A stretch of 64,000 nucleotides of DNA from the NCBI GenBank assembly GCA_002702705.1, contig PABH01000069.1, positions 62,001 through 126,000 of the forward strand, given 5' to 3'. Shown here one piece after another: positions 16,540-27,600 of the stretch; position 1 is the first letter of the stretch; every line of letters begins with the position of its first letter. The position numbers were made by a program, and so were the translations under genes. A model generated the notes under the pieces. It had not been told where the DNA came from, ran no database searches, and saw only the letters and a list, made by a program, of their open reading frames with translations. Source of the DNA: Anaerolineaceae bacterium. Its GTDB lineage: Bacteria; Chloroflexota; Anaerolineae; Anaerolineales; Anaerolineaceae.

Positions 16540-17335
16540 GTTTAAACCGGCCTGATAGAACTGGCGGCATTTGCCATAAAGTTGTCCAATGTAATGGTTT
16601 CGCGTCTTCCGGTTTTGGTGGGTCAAATCCCGGTTCTAACAGAGCATCCAATACAAAGCCGTTTTGGAAGGCATATCCCAACAACTCATGTAACGGTCTG
16701 TGATAGTAAATATGTGGAGCGGGTTCGTTGGGTGCGCCTACCCCTTTAATTGGTGGCAGGCTGAGGTAATTTGTTATTTTTAGTGCATGGGTATACACTG
16801 TTTGTCCATCCACTTCATTTTTTTCGCTGATAAAACCCGGATTGTTGGAGAAAAAAGCAGGGTGCGCTGTAGCGAATACAAAGGAGCCGTTTGGTTTAAG
16901 CAGTTTTTTGGCTGCCCGGAAAAGGGGGGTGAGGTCAGGGATGTCCATAAACGCCATCGTACAAACCAGGTGATCAAATTTCTGTTCACCAAGAGATATT
17001 AGACTTTTTTCATCGGTGGCATCCATCACCTGATAAAGAATAGGATTTCCTTGCGGTGTGCCGCGTTTTTTTGAGAAGTTAATCAATTCCTCACTAAAAT
17101 CAATGGCTGTGACGTTACAACCTAATGCAGCCAGACGGCGAGACATTTGACCACTTCCGCAGGCAATATCCAAAATCTGTTGTCCCGGCTGAGGTTTTAA
17201 CAAAGCTTCTACACTAGGACTAACCAGTTCCTGATGAAAACGGTTGCCGAATTCCCCATGTAAATTATCCCAAAAAGCAGCTTTTTGATTCCATAAAATT
17301 CGTCCTTCTTGGTTTAAATTTTCAAAATCCATCAT
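16526..17335 (-). CDS. class I SAM-dependent methyltransferase
   Basis: The 269-residue protein has the SAM-binding motif I ILDIACGSGQMSRRLA, acidic motif II region TAIDFSEE and a motif IV-like region KFDHLVCTMAFMDIPDLTP, as in UbiE/Methyltransf_11 enzymes. Downstream it carries a substrate-binding insertion with Pro-rich segments. The substrate cannot be told. The start at 17335 is supported by AAAGGA; a longer frame adds 31 Arg/Leu-rich residues that look non-coding. It is convergent with the nitrilase fusion. Confidence 0.88.
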   Translation of the reverse strand: MMDFENLNQEGRILWNQKAAFWDNLHGEFGNRFHQELVSPSVEALLKPQPGQQILDIACGSGQMSRRLAALGCNVTAIDFSEELINFSKKRGTPQGNPILYQVMDATDEKSLISLGEQKFDHLVCTMAFMDIPDLTPLFRAAKKLLKPNGSFVFATAHPAFFSNNPGFISEKNEVDGQTVYTHALKITNYLSLPPIKGVGAPNEPAPHIYYHRPLHELLGYAFQNGFVLDALLEPGFDPPKPEDAKPLHWTTLWQMPPVLSGRFKLTQP

Positions 17336-17471
17336 TATTCCTTTGTATCTCTTAAATCCTGGTAAACGTTTGATTCGTAAAAGCCTTAAAAATCGGGGAT
17401 TATTCCTTAGACAAACCGAAGACCTCACCTATTTAGTAAGATGGTTGTATTTTAATAATAAATTTACCGTT

Positions 17472-19961
17472 TTAATGAAAAGCAGGGAGATCTGTAATGC
17501 GGCCGTTGATCTTAACCTGATAATACGGTAGCCAACCGATGCCAAAGGTTTCGATGTAAATGTCTTTTTTATAAGGAGTCACAGAAACATCACTGATATC
17601 TTGTGCTTTTTTTGCCCATTCCAATTCCAGTTCTTTCATTTTTTCCTGTAACTCCGTACCAATTGAATCCAATTCTTTTTGGGCGACTTCCACGTCTAGT
17701 TTTTCTTCTTCCAATTTTGATTTTGCTTCGGCAGTCAGGCGGCGTTTGGTTAGTGAGGAGGAAATGGATTTTTTACGTTTGTTAAACATGCTTAATAACA
17801 ATTCAGCATGGGTTCCGGTTTCTTCCAACCTGCGTTGATTCAAGCGCGTTTCTGCCGTATCCACATCCCGCATTTCTTTTTCCAATTTGTTTTCCAGGCT
17901 ATCTAATTTTTTCTCGTAAGTCTCTTTGAGTTTATCCAATTCAACGCGGTGATTTTCTTCGGCTGCCTGTGCACATTGTTTTTGGAAATCCGTTTCACTT
18001 AAATCCGGGTTCCCGTATAGTTTTAAGCTCTCATTGACGGGAATTTTTAAGGTTGCTTCTCGATAGAGCCAATCAACCAGATCGGATTCAAAACCTTTTA
18101 ATACTTTTGGATCAATCAACCATGCGGGTATTGTCTCAAAACTGGCATTCGGCATAGGAGTCTTTCCCAGTTTGTTGCTTTCCACAGGTGGGTTTTCATG
18201 TTTTTCCCATTGGATCATGCGGCCATCCCCATTTTCTACCAGGAAACACTTTTTTCTAACCGCGCTAACATTGTATTTTCGGGCAATATAGTTAATTTCT
18301 GATTGAGCGAGCAAGGTTGGACGGTATAAAATACCCAATAAATCGGTTCCGGCTGGTAAGCTTAGTTTAAAAGTTTCTGCAGCAGCTTCCAGGGTTTGGT
18401 TGTTTGGAAGAAAAAATTGGTTGATCTCTTGTGGTACGACGGGACGTTTATTTTCCATTGGGTCTTTTGTTATTGTATGGGTTTGTTTGCTTACAGGTGC
18501 AGACGGTTGGTCACTGGCGGGTACCATTTCAGGGGACGTCTTATCTTGGGTTTCTACCGTTTTTGCTGCGGCTAGATCGTTTAATGCTGGAATTTGATTG
18601 CGGGTCATTGGCCCCGCCAAATAATTCATCGCCCAGCGGGTATGGAAGAGGGTCAATCCCTTTTCATGTACGTTATGCAATAAAAATACTCGTTTGCCTA
18701 AATTCGAAAGCAAATGATCCGCTTCTTTGCGGTTGATGCTTCCGCTGGCGTTTTGCAAACCATCCATGAGACGTTCTTTGTCTTGATCCGTTTGCAAACG
18801 TCCAATCATCCAGGTGCCTGCGTTGGAAAGAGCTTTATAGTCGAGATCAACCGGATTTTGAGAGGTTAGAACCAAACCCACCCCAAAAGCACGTGCTTGT
18901 TTTAACATGCGCAGCATAATTGTGTGTGAGGGCGGGTTTCCAATTGGAGGAAGGTAACCCAGGATTTCATCAAAATAAACCAGGGCTCGCAAACCGCTGG
19001 TGCCGGATTGGCCGCGCATCCATGATTCAACAGCTCCATATAAAAGAGTGACAAAAAACATACGTTCATTTTCACTGAGGTGAGCCAAATAAAAGATGGA
19101 ATGGCGAGGTTTTCCCTCTTTGGTAAAGAGCATATTTTTTATATTTAGACTTTCCCCGGTAATCCAGGCTTGAAAGGAAGGGGATGCCAGAAAATTATTC
19201 AACTTCATTGCCAGCGAAAAGCGGTCTTTTTCCGGGAAGAATCGATCGACAGGAAATGCACCCAGCCGGTTAAAAGGCGGTTCTTGGGTCTTTAAGATGA
19301 GATCAGTTAAATCAAATGATTCTCCACGCGACCAATAATGTTCCATGATGTTTGAAAGAAGTATGTGTTCACGGGAAGAAAGTGGATCAATATTATCGTA
19401 GCCGATTAATCCTAGTAAGGCCGTGATATTTGAGGCAATTTTTTCTCGTAGGGCTTCCTGGTGGGTTGCCCAATCCAGGTCAGGGGCTGCAAAAGAAGAA
19501 AGGATATTTACGGGAATACCAGCAGTAGAGCCAGGGGTGAAAATTGCGAATTGAGCTGCGTTTTTGAGTGCCAATAAATCTTCTTCACCCAACCCCCAGC
19601 TTGCCAGGCCATTTTTCCAAAGGTCAGCAGTTTCTTGAGCTATTTGATCGAGAGATTTTTCTTGGCGGCGAGCGGTTTCAGCATCGAGCCAGGGTTTAAA
19701 GTCTTCCGGAAGAAGGTCTGGAAAATGAAGAAGGAGATTGGTAAGATCCCCTTTCGGATCAATAATTACGGCTGGAATGTTTTGTAGGGCGGCTTCTTCC
19801 ATCAAGGTAACACATAAACCTGTTTTTCCGGAGCCCGTCATGCCGGTTACAAACATGTGAGTTGTTAAATCGGAGGGATCGTAGGTGACTGCTTCATCTA
19901 TAATCGATTTGGATTCAAGGTCATATTTTCTTCCGATAAAAAAGTTGGTTTGTTCTGACAT
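17472..19961 (-). CDS. HerA/FtsK-like P-loop ATPase with coiled-coil C-terminus
   Basis: The roughly 829-residue cytoplasmic protein carries Walker A VTGMTGSGKTGLC at its N-terminus, IDPKGDLTNLL next, and Walker B ALVYFDEILGYLPP near residue 320. These are followed by LTSQNPVDLDYKALSNAG, the HerA/DUF853-like sensor segment. Residues about 640-780 form a long charged coiled coil. Relatives pump or remodel DNA but this subfamily is uncharacterised. GGAAAGG lies eight bases before the chosen start; an ATG 15 codons upstream (20006) would sit at the predicted +1 of the promoter at 20013-20018 and lacks a ribosome site. No NurA-like partner is adjacent. Confidence 0.85.
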   Translation of the reverse strand: MSEQTNFFIGRKYDLESKSIIDEAVTYDPSDLTTHMFVTGMTGSGKTGLCVTLMEEAALQNIPAVIIDPKGDLTNLLLHFPDLLPEDFKPWLDAETARRQEKSLDQIAQETADLWKNGLASWGLGEEDLLALKNAAQFAIFTPGSTAGIPVNILSSFAAPDLDWATHQEALREKIASNITALLGLIGYDNIDPLSSREHILLSNIMEHYWSRGESFDLTDLILKTQEPPFNRLGAFPVDRFFPEKDRFSLAMKLNNFLASPSFQAWITGESLNIKNMLFTKEGKPRHSIFYLAHLSENERMFFVTLLYGAVESWMRGQSGTSGLRALVYFDEILGYLPPIGNPPSHTIMLRMLKQARAFGVGLVLTSQNPVDLDYKALSNAGTWMIGRLQTDQDKERLMDGLQNASGSINRKEADHLLSNLGKRVFLLHNVHEKGLTLFHTRWAMNYLAGPMTRNQIPALNDLAAAKTVETQDKTSPEMVPASDQPSAPVSKQTHTITKDPMENKRPVVPQEINQFFLPNNQTLEAAAETFKLSLPAGTDLLGILYRPTLLAQSEINYIARKYNVSAVRKKCFLVENGDGRMIQWEKHENPPVESNKLGKTPMPNASFETIPAWLIDPKVLKGFESDLVDWLYREATLKIPVNESLKLYGNPDLSETDFQKQCAQAAEENHRVELDKLKETYEKKLDSLENKLEKEMRDVDTAETRLNQRRLEETGTHAELLLSMFNKRKKSISSSLTKRRLTAEAKSKLEEEKLDVEVAQKELDSIGTELQEKMKELELEWAKKAQDISDVSVTPYKKDIYIETFGIGWLPYYQVKINGRITDLPAFH

Positions 19962-20044
19962 AGGAGGAGCCTTTCCAAAATTAAAATAAGAACTGAGTTT
20001 TTTCATGTTTATTGTATACGAAAATTTAAAAACTTGTCCGAAAA

Positions 20045-20197
20045 TTAAACAACCTGCTGATTAAGCAGGTTGTTTGGAGAAAAAGTCGCCTATGAATGAT
20101 TACTTGAAAATAATGTGAGAGCCGGTTACGCCGATACCGGCTCTCATTTAAGGAGGAGAAGAAGAGAAGTCGCCCTTTGTTGCATTTATAATAGCAG
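20045..20197 (-). ncRNA. predicted ~150-nt structured RNA with CU-rich strand
   Basis: On the minus strand an extended -10 (TGC then TATTAT, near 20200-20208) would start a transcript near 20197. It begins with a CU-rich single strand (about 20180-20150) that is complementary to Shine-Dalgarno sequences. Then comes an 11-bp hairpin (20146-20136 with 20126-20116), a second GGCGACTT motif, and a 12-bp hairpin (20075-20064 with 20058-20047) followed by TTTAATTTT, a weak terminator. No plausible small protein is encoded. The structures are certain; that it is a transcript is inference. It could instead be a leader of the HerA-like gene. Confidence 0.4.
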
Positions 20198-20217
20198 ATG
20201 ACTTCATTTAATACTTG

Positions 20218-20244
20218 ACGCTTACCCTACGCTTACCCTACGCT
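20218..20244. repeat. tandem 11-bp repeat
   Basis: ACGCTTACCCT occurs twice head to tail (20218-20228, 20229-20239) followed by a partial third unit ACGCT. It lies in the region between the HerA-like gene and the stress-protein gene, 180 bases before the latter's promoter. Repeated 11-mers suggest a protein binding site on one helix face. Confidence 0.6.
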
Positions 20245-20421
20245 AAGTTAACAACTACCTGTCAATTCCATAAAAATTGACTTTAAATATCCTATGAAAA
20301 ATAAAAAATGAATGATAAAGGACCTGTTTTGTTTGCAAGCTGAGTTTTTACTAAATGGAAATGATCTAACCTTTTGATCAGTGCAAATAGAAGTCTTTTA
20401 TTGAATTATTTATTCAAAGAG

Positions 20422-20450
20422 TTGTTCCCGTACCGTTCAATATGTATACT
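20422..20450 (+). promoter_or_regulatory. promoter of the stress protein / cyclic-glucan synthase unit
   Basis: TTGTTC (20422-20427) and TATACT (20445-20450) are 17 bases apart. The leader to the first start codon would be about 120 bases. Confidence 0.6.
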
Positions 20451-20579
20451 AAGATTGTAAAAGATACATAGATCCATTATTCGTCACAAGATTTTTCATT
20501 CTTTGGACAAGAAAATTATATATTTTATGGATCAAAATGAATTAATTAAGTTTGTCTATACCATAAGGGAGTGGTAATT

Positions 20580-21626
20580 ATGTTTAAACGAATCTTAGTG
20601 CCTTTGGATGGATCTGCTTTTGCGGAACGGGCCATACCACATGCCGAACAATTTGCAAGAATATTTGGAGCAGATTTAATCTTACTTAGGGTATTGGATG
20701 TATCATCTCCGCAGGATTCAGCTGAAGCGGTTGATCCGTTAAAATGGCAAATTCGTAAAACGGATGCAGAATTATATTTGAAAGAACTTGCTGAAAAAAT
20801 TCAAAAGCGATTATCTAATTACCCTGACATAAACGATGGGGGAGACAAGTCTGGGAACAGTCGTGTTCAATATATTATTCGTGAAGGACGTGTAGCAGAG
20901 AATATTGTTAACTATGCCCAAGGAGAACAAATCGATCTCGTGGTTATTTGCACCCATGGAATGGGTGGACTTAGCCGCTGGAACATCAGCAGTGTAACGC
21001 ATAAAGTGATTAGTCTGATTTATTTACCTGTCTTAATAGTTCGTGCCTACAGCGAGATGGAGATTCAACCTGAGATACACCATTACCAGCGCATCTTGAT
21101 TCCGGTGGATAGTTCTCGCCGAGCCGAATGTGTTTTTTCTACTGGCATAGCTATTCGAGAAGGACAAACTGCAATCCAATCCAAAACAAAAATTGAAACG
21201 GATGACTTTCAAACGACCACACTTCTTTTGGTCAGCGTGATAAAACCACCGGAGCTCCCAATTCCTGAACCATATTCGGAAGAGATTAAACAACTTCAAG
21301 ATCAATTTTTGCAAGTAAGCCGAACCGCAGTGAAAAATTACCTCGACAATTTAAAAAATCATCTTTCTGGGGATTGTGAGACCTATTTATTGGAAAACCA
21401 GAGCGTCCCTACCGCAATTCAAGAATTAGCAGGAAAAGAAAAAATTGACCTGATATTAATGAGCGCTCATGGTTATGGTGGCCAATTTAATTACCCCTAC
21501 GGCAGTATTGTCAGACACACAATTGAACACGGTAATGTTCCTATTCTTATTATTCAAGATATTCCTTTGTCACAAGTAAAACCCACCCAGGCTGAGATAG
21601 CAGTTAAAAAATATGGGAGCCGATAA
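20580..21626 (+). CDS. tandem-domain universal stress protein (UspA family)
   Basis: Two Usp domains lie in one 348-residue chain. Domain 1 (about 1-155) starts FKRILVPLDGSAFAE and holds the ATP-binding pattern HGMGGLSRWNISSVT. Domain 2 (about 165-330) starts QRILIPVDSSRRAE and has SAHGYGGQFNYPYGS. The G-2x-G-9x-G-S/T pattern is kept in domain 1 and roughly in domain 2, so ATP binding is likely. The ATG at 20580 is chosen for GGGAG upstream. The gene ends 2 bases before the cyclic-glucan synthase start, so the two are translationally linked. That pairing suggests the stress protein monitors or adjusts glucan synthesis under stress or osmotic shift (inference). Confidence 0.92.
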   Translation: MFKRILVPLDGSAFAERAIPHAEQFARIFGADLILLRVLDVSSPQDSAEAVDPLKWQIRKTDAELYLKELAEKIQKRLSNYPDINDGGDKSGNSRVQYIIREGRVAENIVNYAQGEQIDLVVICTHGMGGLSRWNISSVTHKVISLIYLPVLIVRAYSEMEIQPEIHHYQRILIPVDSSRRAECVFSTGIAIREGQTAIQSKTKIETDDFQTTTLLLVSVIKPPELPIPEPYSEEIKQLQDQFLQVSRTAVKNYLDNLKNHLSGDCETYLLENQSVPTAIQELAGKEKIDLILMSAHGYGGQFNYPYGSIVRHTIEHGNVPILIIQDIPLSQVKPTQAEIAVKKYGSR

Positions 21627-21628
21627 GT

Positions 21629-24600
21629 ATGCAAGAAGTTCATGATAACCAGGCTAACCATTCAGTAAATGACACAGAAGCAAAAGGTTTCGCCTCCAAC
21701 ACAGAAAAAACACAAAACTTTATTCATAATCTGATCCAAAACCTGACAAATTATTCAGAAAAATCTTCACCACATTCCCCACCTATTCATTTACTGGATA
21801 AAGTGCTTGAAGAGGAAGAGGGTTGGCTAGAAGATGCTCATCGTTATTTTCGAGAAACTTCACAAAAATCGAACAATTTAACCTTTGCTTCTGAATGGAT
21901 CTTGGATAATTATTATATTATTCGCCAAACAGTTCAACAGATTAAAGAAGATCTTCCGGCCAATTTTTACAAACAACTTCCTAAAGTTACCAACCCCGAT
22001 TTGACTGGTATTCCCCGAATCTCTATGATTGCCTTTGCCAGCCTTACCTATCAGCGACTGGTATTTGATTCAGACAGTTTACAGAATTTAATGATTGAAT
22101 TACAAAAAGAATTGTCGTTAACGATGGGAGAAATTTGGGCGTTACCTATATTTTTGCGTTACCATCTGATCAATATTCTTTCAGCCGCCTTGGTTTCTGT
22201 TATCAAACCTTCAGATCCACCCCAACTTTCGCCTTTATTAAGTTCGTTTTCATTTTTAGAAAATCCTCTGCCTGAAAAAGGTACCCCAGCTGAAGAAGCA
22301 GCCAATAATGATCATATTGCCAATATCATTCTCAGTCTGCGTGCGCTTACCGAACAAAACTGGAATGATTTTTTTGAGTCCGTTAGTTTTCTCGAACAAA
22401 CATTGCGCAGCGATTCGGCGGGAATCTATTCAAAAATGGATTTTAAGACACGTGATCTTTACCGTAAAGAAATTGAAAAATTGTCTTTTATATCCGGCAT
22501 GGAAGAACTCACTTTAGGAAAAGTTATTATTGATCTTGCAAAGGAAACAAAAAATAAACCGTTATCAGAATTAGACCCGAGATCTTCTACGATCATTGGT
22601 GACAAAACATCTGAGCATATTGGTACATTTTTATTTGGTCCAGGCCGTTCTTTGTTAGAACAGAGAATTAATTACAACCCCAGCTTTTTTATTAGAATCA
22701 AAAACTGGATTTTTAAGTATTCTGCGCCGGTATATCTATTTGGTGCTTTTTTTATCACCCTGTTGTTTTTTATCCTCATCTGGTTTTTAACGGATTTCTC
22801 CTTCATTATTAAAAATTTATCAACAACTTTTAAGATTTTTTCCTGGAATACATCATTTGCAACAACCAGCACTTTTCTTCCTTGGGTGATCGTTGTTGTT
22901 TTAGTGCTGTTATTGTTAATTCCAGCGTTTACGATTGCTTCAAGTTTACTTAACTGGTTGGTAACCTTATTGGTTCCGCCACGTGTTTTACCTAAGTTAG
23001 ATTTCAAAAAATATATACCTGAAGAATATCATAGTCTGGTTGTCATACCGGCTATGTTGACGAACATGGATGAAGTCGAATCTTTGGTTAATCAATTAGA
23101 ACTGCACTATTTGCGAAATACACAACCTGGTTTATTTTTTGCGTTGTTAACTGATTTTCGTGATGCAGATCAAGAAAATCTAACTGATGATACGGATCTG
23201 ATTAACCATGCTCAAACGCTTATTAAAGAATTGAATAACCGTTATGCTCACATTTCTACGTTAAAAGAGCCCACATCCAACCAAGAAAACCCGGATCGGT
23301 TTTATTTATTACATCGTAAACGTTTGTTTAATCCATCGGAAGGGAAGTGGATGGGATGGGAACGTAAACGAGGTAAATTGTTGGAGTTGAATCATCTGCT
23401 GCGGGGCAAGAATGATCTGAGTTTTATTCCCATTGATAATTCCATCGATGCATTACGAATGGTGCAGTATGTAATCACATTAGATGCAGACACCATCTTG
23501 CCTATTGGGGCAGCTGCTCGGTTGGTGGGCACAATGGCTCATCCCCTTAACCAACCCGTGTTTGATAAAAAAACCGATCAGGTCATTTCAGGTTATACCA
23601 TCTTACAGCCACGGATAGAAATTCACCCAAAAAGTATAAACTTTTCATGGTTTACGCGAATATTTGCAGGTGATGCCGGTTTAGACTTATATACTTTGGC
23701 TGTTTCGGATGCCTACCAAGATCTTTTTGGAGAGGGAATTTATGTTGGCAAAGGTATTTATCAGGTAGATGCTTTTGAAAAAAGTGTTAACCAACATATT
23801 CCGGAAAACTCAATACTCAGTCATGATTTATTGGAAGGTTTAATGGGTCGTGCTGGTTTGGTCACAGACATCACTGTGATTGAAGATTATCCGCAGAGTT
23901 ACCTGATTCAAATGTTACGCCAGCGGCGATGGATTCGCGGTGATTGGCAGCTATTACCCTGGTTTTTCTTTCCAAAAAAATTTGGCATTCGTTTTTCAGC
24001 AATTGATCGCTGGAAAATCTTTGATAATTTGCGCCGATCTTTGTTAGCGCCATCGCTTGTTTTAATTTTTTCTTTGGGGGTTGTCTTTCTGCCTGAGCTA
24101 GCTGGTTTATGGACGGTTATTGTATTGTTGTCTCTCGGTATTCCGGTATTGACAGGTCTGGCGAAAAGCACACTTCAGATTTTGGGTGGAGAATATCCTC
24201 GTAATGCATTCCGTCCTTTCAGTTGGAATTTAATACGTTGGGTATTATCCATTGCTTTTTTGATTTATGAATCATATATTGCGCTGGATGCTGTCATTAC
24301 GACGCTTTACCGTCTCATTATTTCTCGTCGTAATCTGCTTCAGTGGACCACAGCTGCCCAAACAACGCGTTTATTTGGCCTCGAAAAGCGGAGAGGAAAT
24401 GCCTGGCAAAAAATGGGCATCTCTGTGTTATTGGCAATTATCTTAGCCCTTCAGATTCAGTTTGTTTCCGAAATGTCACGCAGCCGGGTTGCTCCTGCTT
24501 TAATTTCCGCATCTTTTGTGCTGCTTTTATGGATTCTTTCCCCCATCATGGTTTGGTGGATTAATCGACCGATTCACGAAGAAGCACCTGATTTGAATGC

Positions 24601-27600
24601 TGAACAAATCAAACTTTTACGCCAGATTACCCGGCGGACTTGGGGTTTCTTTGAAAAATTTGTTGGCCCGGAAGATCATTGGCTGCCACCAGATCATTAC
24701 CAGGAAAGCCCTGTTGGTTCCGCAGCACACCGCACCTCTCCAACCAATATTGGACTTTTATTAACTTCCACTCTGGCTGCGTATGACTTTGGTTATTTGG
24801 AACAATTTGGTCTGGCAGCCCGTTTACAAACTACTGTGAATACCCTCATCGATTTGGAGCGGTTTCGAGGTCACTTTTTAAATTGGTATGATACCCTTAC
24901 TCTTCAGCCGCTTAACCCTCGTTATATATCTACTGTTGATAGTGGTAACCTGGCAGCGGGATTGATCGTGACTTCACAGGCTTGTAAAAATATGCCGGAC
25001 GAACGAATCTTCCGTTGGGAATTGTGGCAAGGTTACCTTGACACCCTCGGCAATTTAAATGATTTGTTAAATGGAGTTAAAAATAAGGATTTTGCCCCTC
25101 AAATTAAAGAAATTAATAAACAGATCCGTTCGCTGTATGCAGAAATCACAAAAGTTCGTCCTTTTACTGATCAGTGGTATGCGCTCTTTCTCAAAGCGAG
25201 TGGCCCTTTCTGGAATCATATTTCTCAAGAGTTAGTCGAGTTGCTCAAACTGCCATCCTCTGCTTTTGATCAAAAGGCATTGGAAAAATTACAAGAAGTT
25301 GCTTCACAAATTGAACGTCAGCATGCTGCTGTTCAGCGTACAATTACGGAACTGGTTCCCTGGATTCCTCTTTTTGAAGCCGTGCCGGAATCGTTAAAGT
25401 CATCTTCACATGCTGAAACTTTGGAAAATCTACGAAACTGCCTGCCGAACAATTTATCCATTTCACAGATTCGTACGCAGGTGGAAACTGCATTACCTCA
25501 TCTTTTTGCTCTACGGAATGAATATACCCAGGAAAATCTCTTATTGGAAACACCACTTGACCCTACCCCGCTTTTCGAAGAGGATCAAGATGAATTGGTG
25601 CTGGATTGGCTGGATCGGTTTAGCTCAGCTCTATCTCATGCTGATTCAAATGCAAATGCATTAATCAACCAGTTTAATCAAATAAGTGTTGAATGCGAAA
25701 AAATGTTACAGGAGATGGATTTCCGCTTTCTTTATCATCCGACCCGGCGAATTTTCCATATTGGTTACAATATGGATGCTGGGGTATTGGATAAAAATTT
25801 TTATGATTTGCTTGCCTCCGAAGCAAGAATTACTTCCCTGATTGCAATCGCAAAGGGTGACGTACCACAATCCCATTGGTTGTATCTTAGTCGTCCCATC
25901 ACCGAGGTAAAGGGATCAAAAGTGTTACTTTCCTGGAGCGGCACCATGTTTGAATATCTGATGCCTCCATTGTTTTTGCGTTCATATCCCGGGACTTTAT
26001 TAGCAGATAGTACACGAGGTGCAGTTAAACGCCAGATTAATTATGCAAAAAACAAAGGTGTTCCTTGGGGAATTTCCGAATCTGGTTTTTACCGCTTCGA
26101 CAATAATCAAGCTTACCAATATCGTGCTTTTGGTGTGCCCGGGTTAGGTTTTAAAAGAGGTTTAGGAGATGATTTAGTGATTGCTCCTTATGCTTCTATG
26201 ATGGCAATTGCTCAAGCACCACATGCTGTCGTACAAAATTTAAATCGCCTGATCAAACTGAACATGTTGGGTTTATATGGTTTATATGAGGCGATTGATT
26301 TTACGAATTACCGTCTGCCACTTGATGAGGAATATGCAATTGTTTCAGAATACATGGTTCACCACCAGGGTATGTTATTAATGGCAATGGTCAACTTCTT
26401 TTACGATGATATTATGGTAGATCGGATGCACCGAGATGCCCGTATTCAAAGTGTAGAGATGTTGTTACAAGAACAAATTCCTCCGGAAGGTGTTTTGGAA
26501 GATTTGACCGCAGAAGATGTGAAGGGAGTTCAACGACTGACACCTGCTCCAGTGGAAATTAATCCCTGGCGAGTTCCGGTTCAGACACCCATTCCTCAGG
26601 TACATTTGCTCTCCAATGGTAGTTACAACGTTATTATTTCAAATATGGGCGGAGGTTACAGTGCGTGGCGAAAAACCAGTCTGACCCGATGGCAGCCCGA
26701 TGGAGCGTTGGATAATTGGGGTTCATGGATTTTTCTAAAAGATGTCACTGAGCCACAAGATCAGGGGCAAACTTATTGGTCGGCTACTCATCAACCCATA
26801 CCGGGGGACGCGGCCGAAATGAATGTTACTTTTTTTGCCCACATGGTGGTTTTTCGCCGCAGTGAGGTCGGAATTAATTCCACTCTGGAAGTAACCGTTG
26901 CTCCGGATGACCCAGCGGAAATTCGACGGCTGCATTTGCAAAATCAAACCGATTTGCCCCGAGAACTTCAGATCACATCGTATGGCGAAGTAATTTTAAC
27001 TCCGCAAGCGAACGACGCCCGTCATCCCGCTTTTAATAAATTGTTTATTACTTCGGAATTTATCCCCGAGTTAAATTTACAAATTTTTTCCCGACGACCT
27101 CGTTCAGCAGATGAAAAAAATATTCTAATGGGGCACATGTTGGTTTTGAAGTCTGAGATCACCACAGCTCAACATGAAGCGGATCGCCGTCAGTTTATTG
27201 GGCGTGGCCATACGCTGCGCGATGCAGTTGTTTTATCAACGGATCAATATCTAACAGGATCAAGCGGTGCCACGTTAGACCCCATTTTTTCATTAGGGGA
27301 AACAATTCCACTCTTGCCCCACCAGAGCGCGGATTTGGCTTATATTACTTTTTCTGCTGAAAGCAGAGAAGAAATGTTGGAATTAGCTAAACGATATCAG
27401 AATTGGGCGCTCGTTGATCGAACTTTCCATCAGGCTAATATTTCTGCTCACACCTGGTTAAGCAAACAAAATATTAACAAAAAAGCTTTTAAGGATATTT
27501 TACAGGTACTTTCAGCGCTCATTTATTCCTTTAAAGCTGTCCGTGCCTTACCCCAAACAATTGCGGCGAATCAGCTAGGTCAACCCGGTTTGTGGCGATT

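Noticed and set aside
20116-20146. Terminator hairpin on the plus strand
   Set aside because: The 11-bp stem is not followed by a T-run on either strand, so it is more likely an internal RNA structure.
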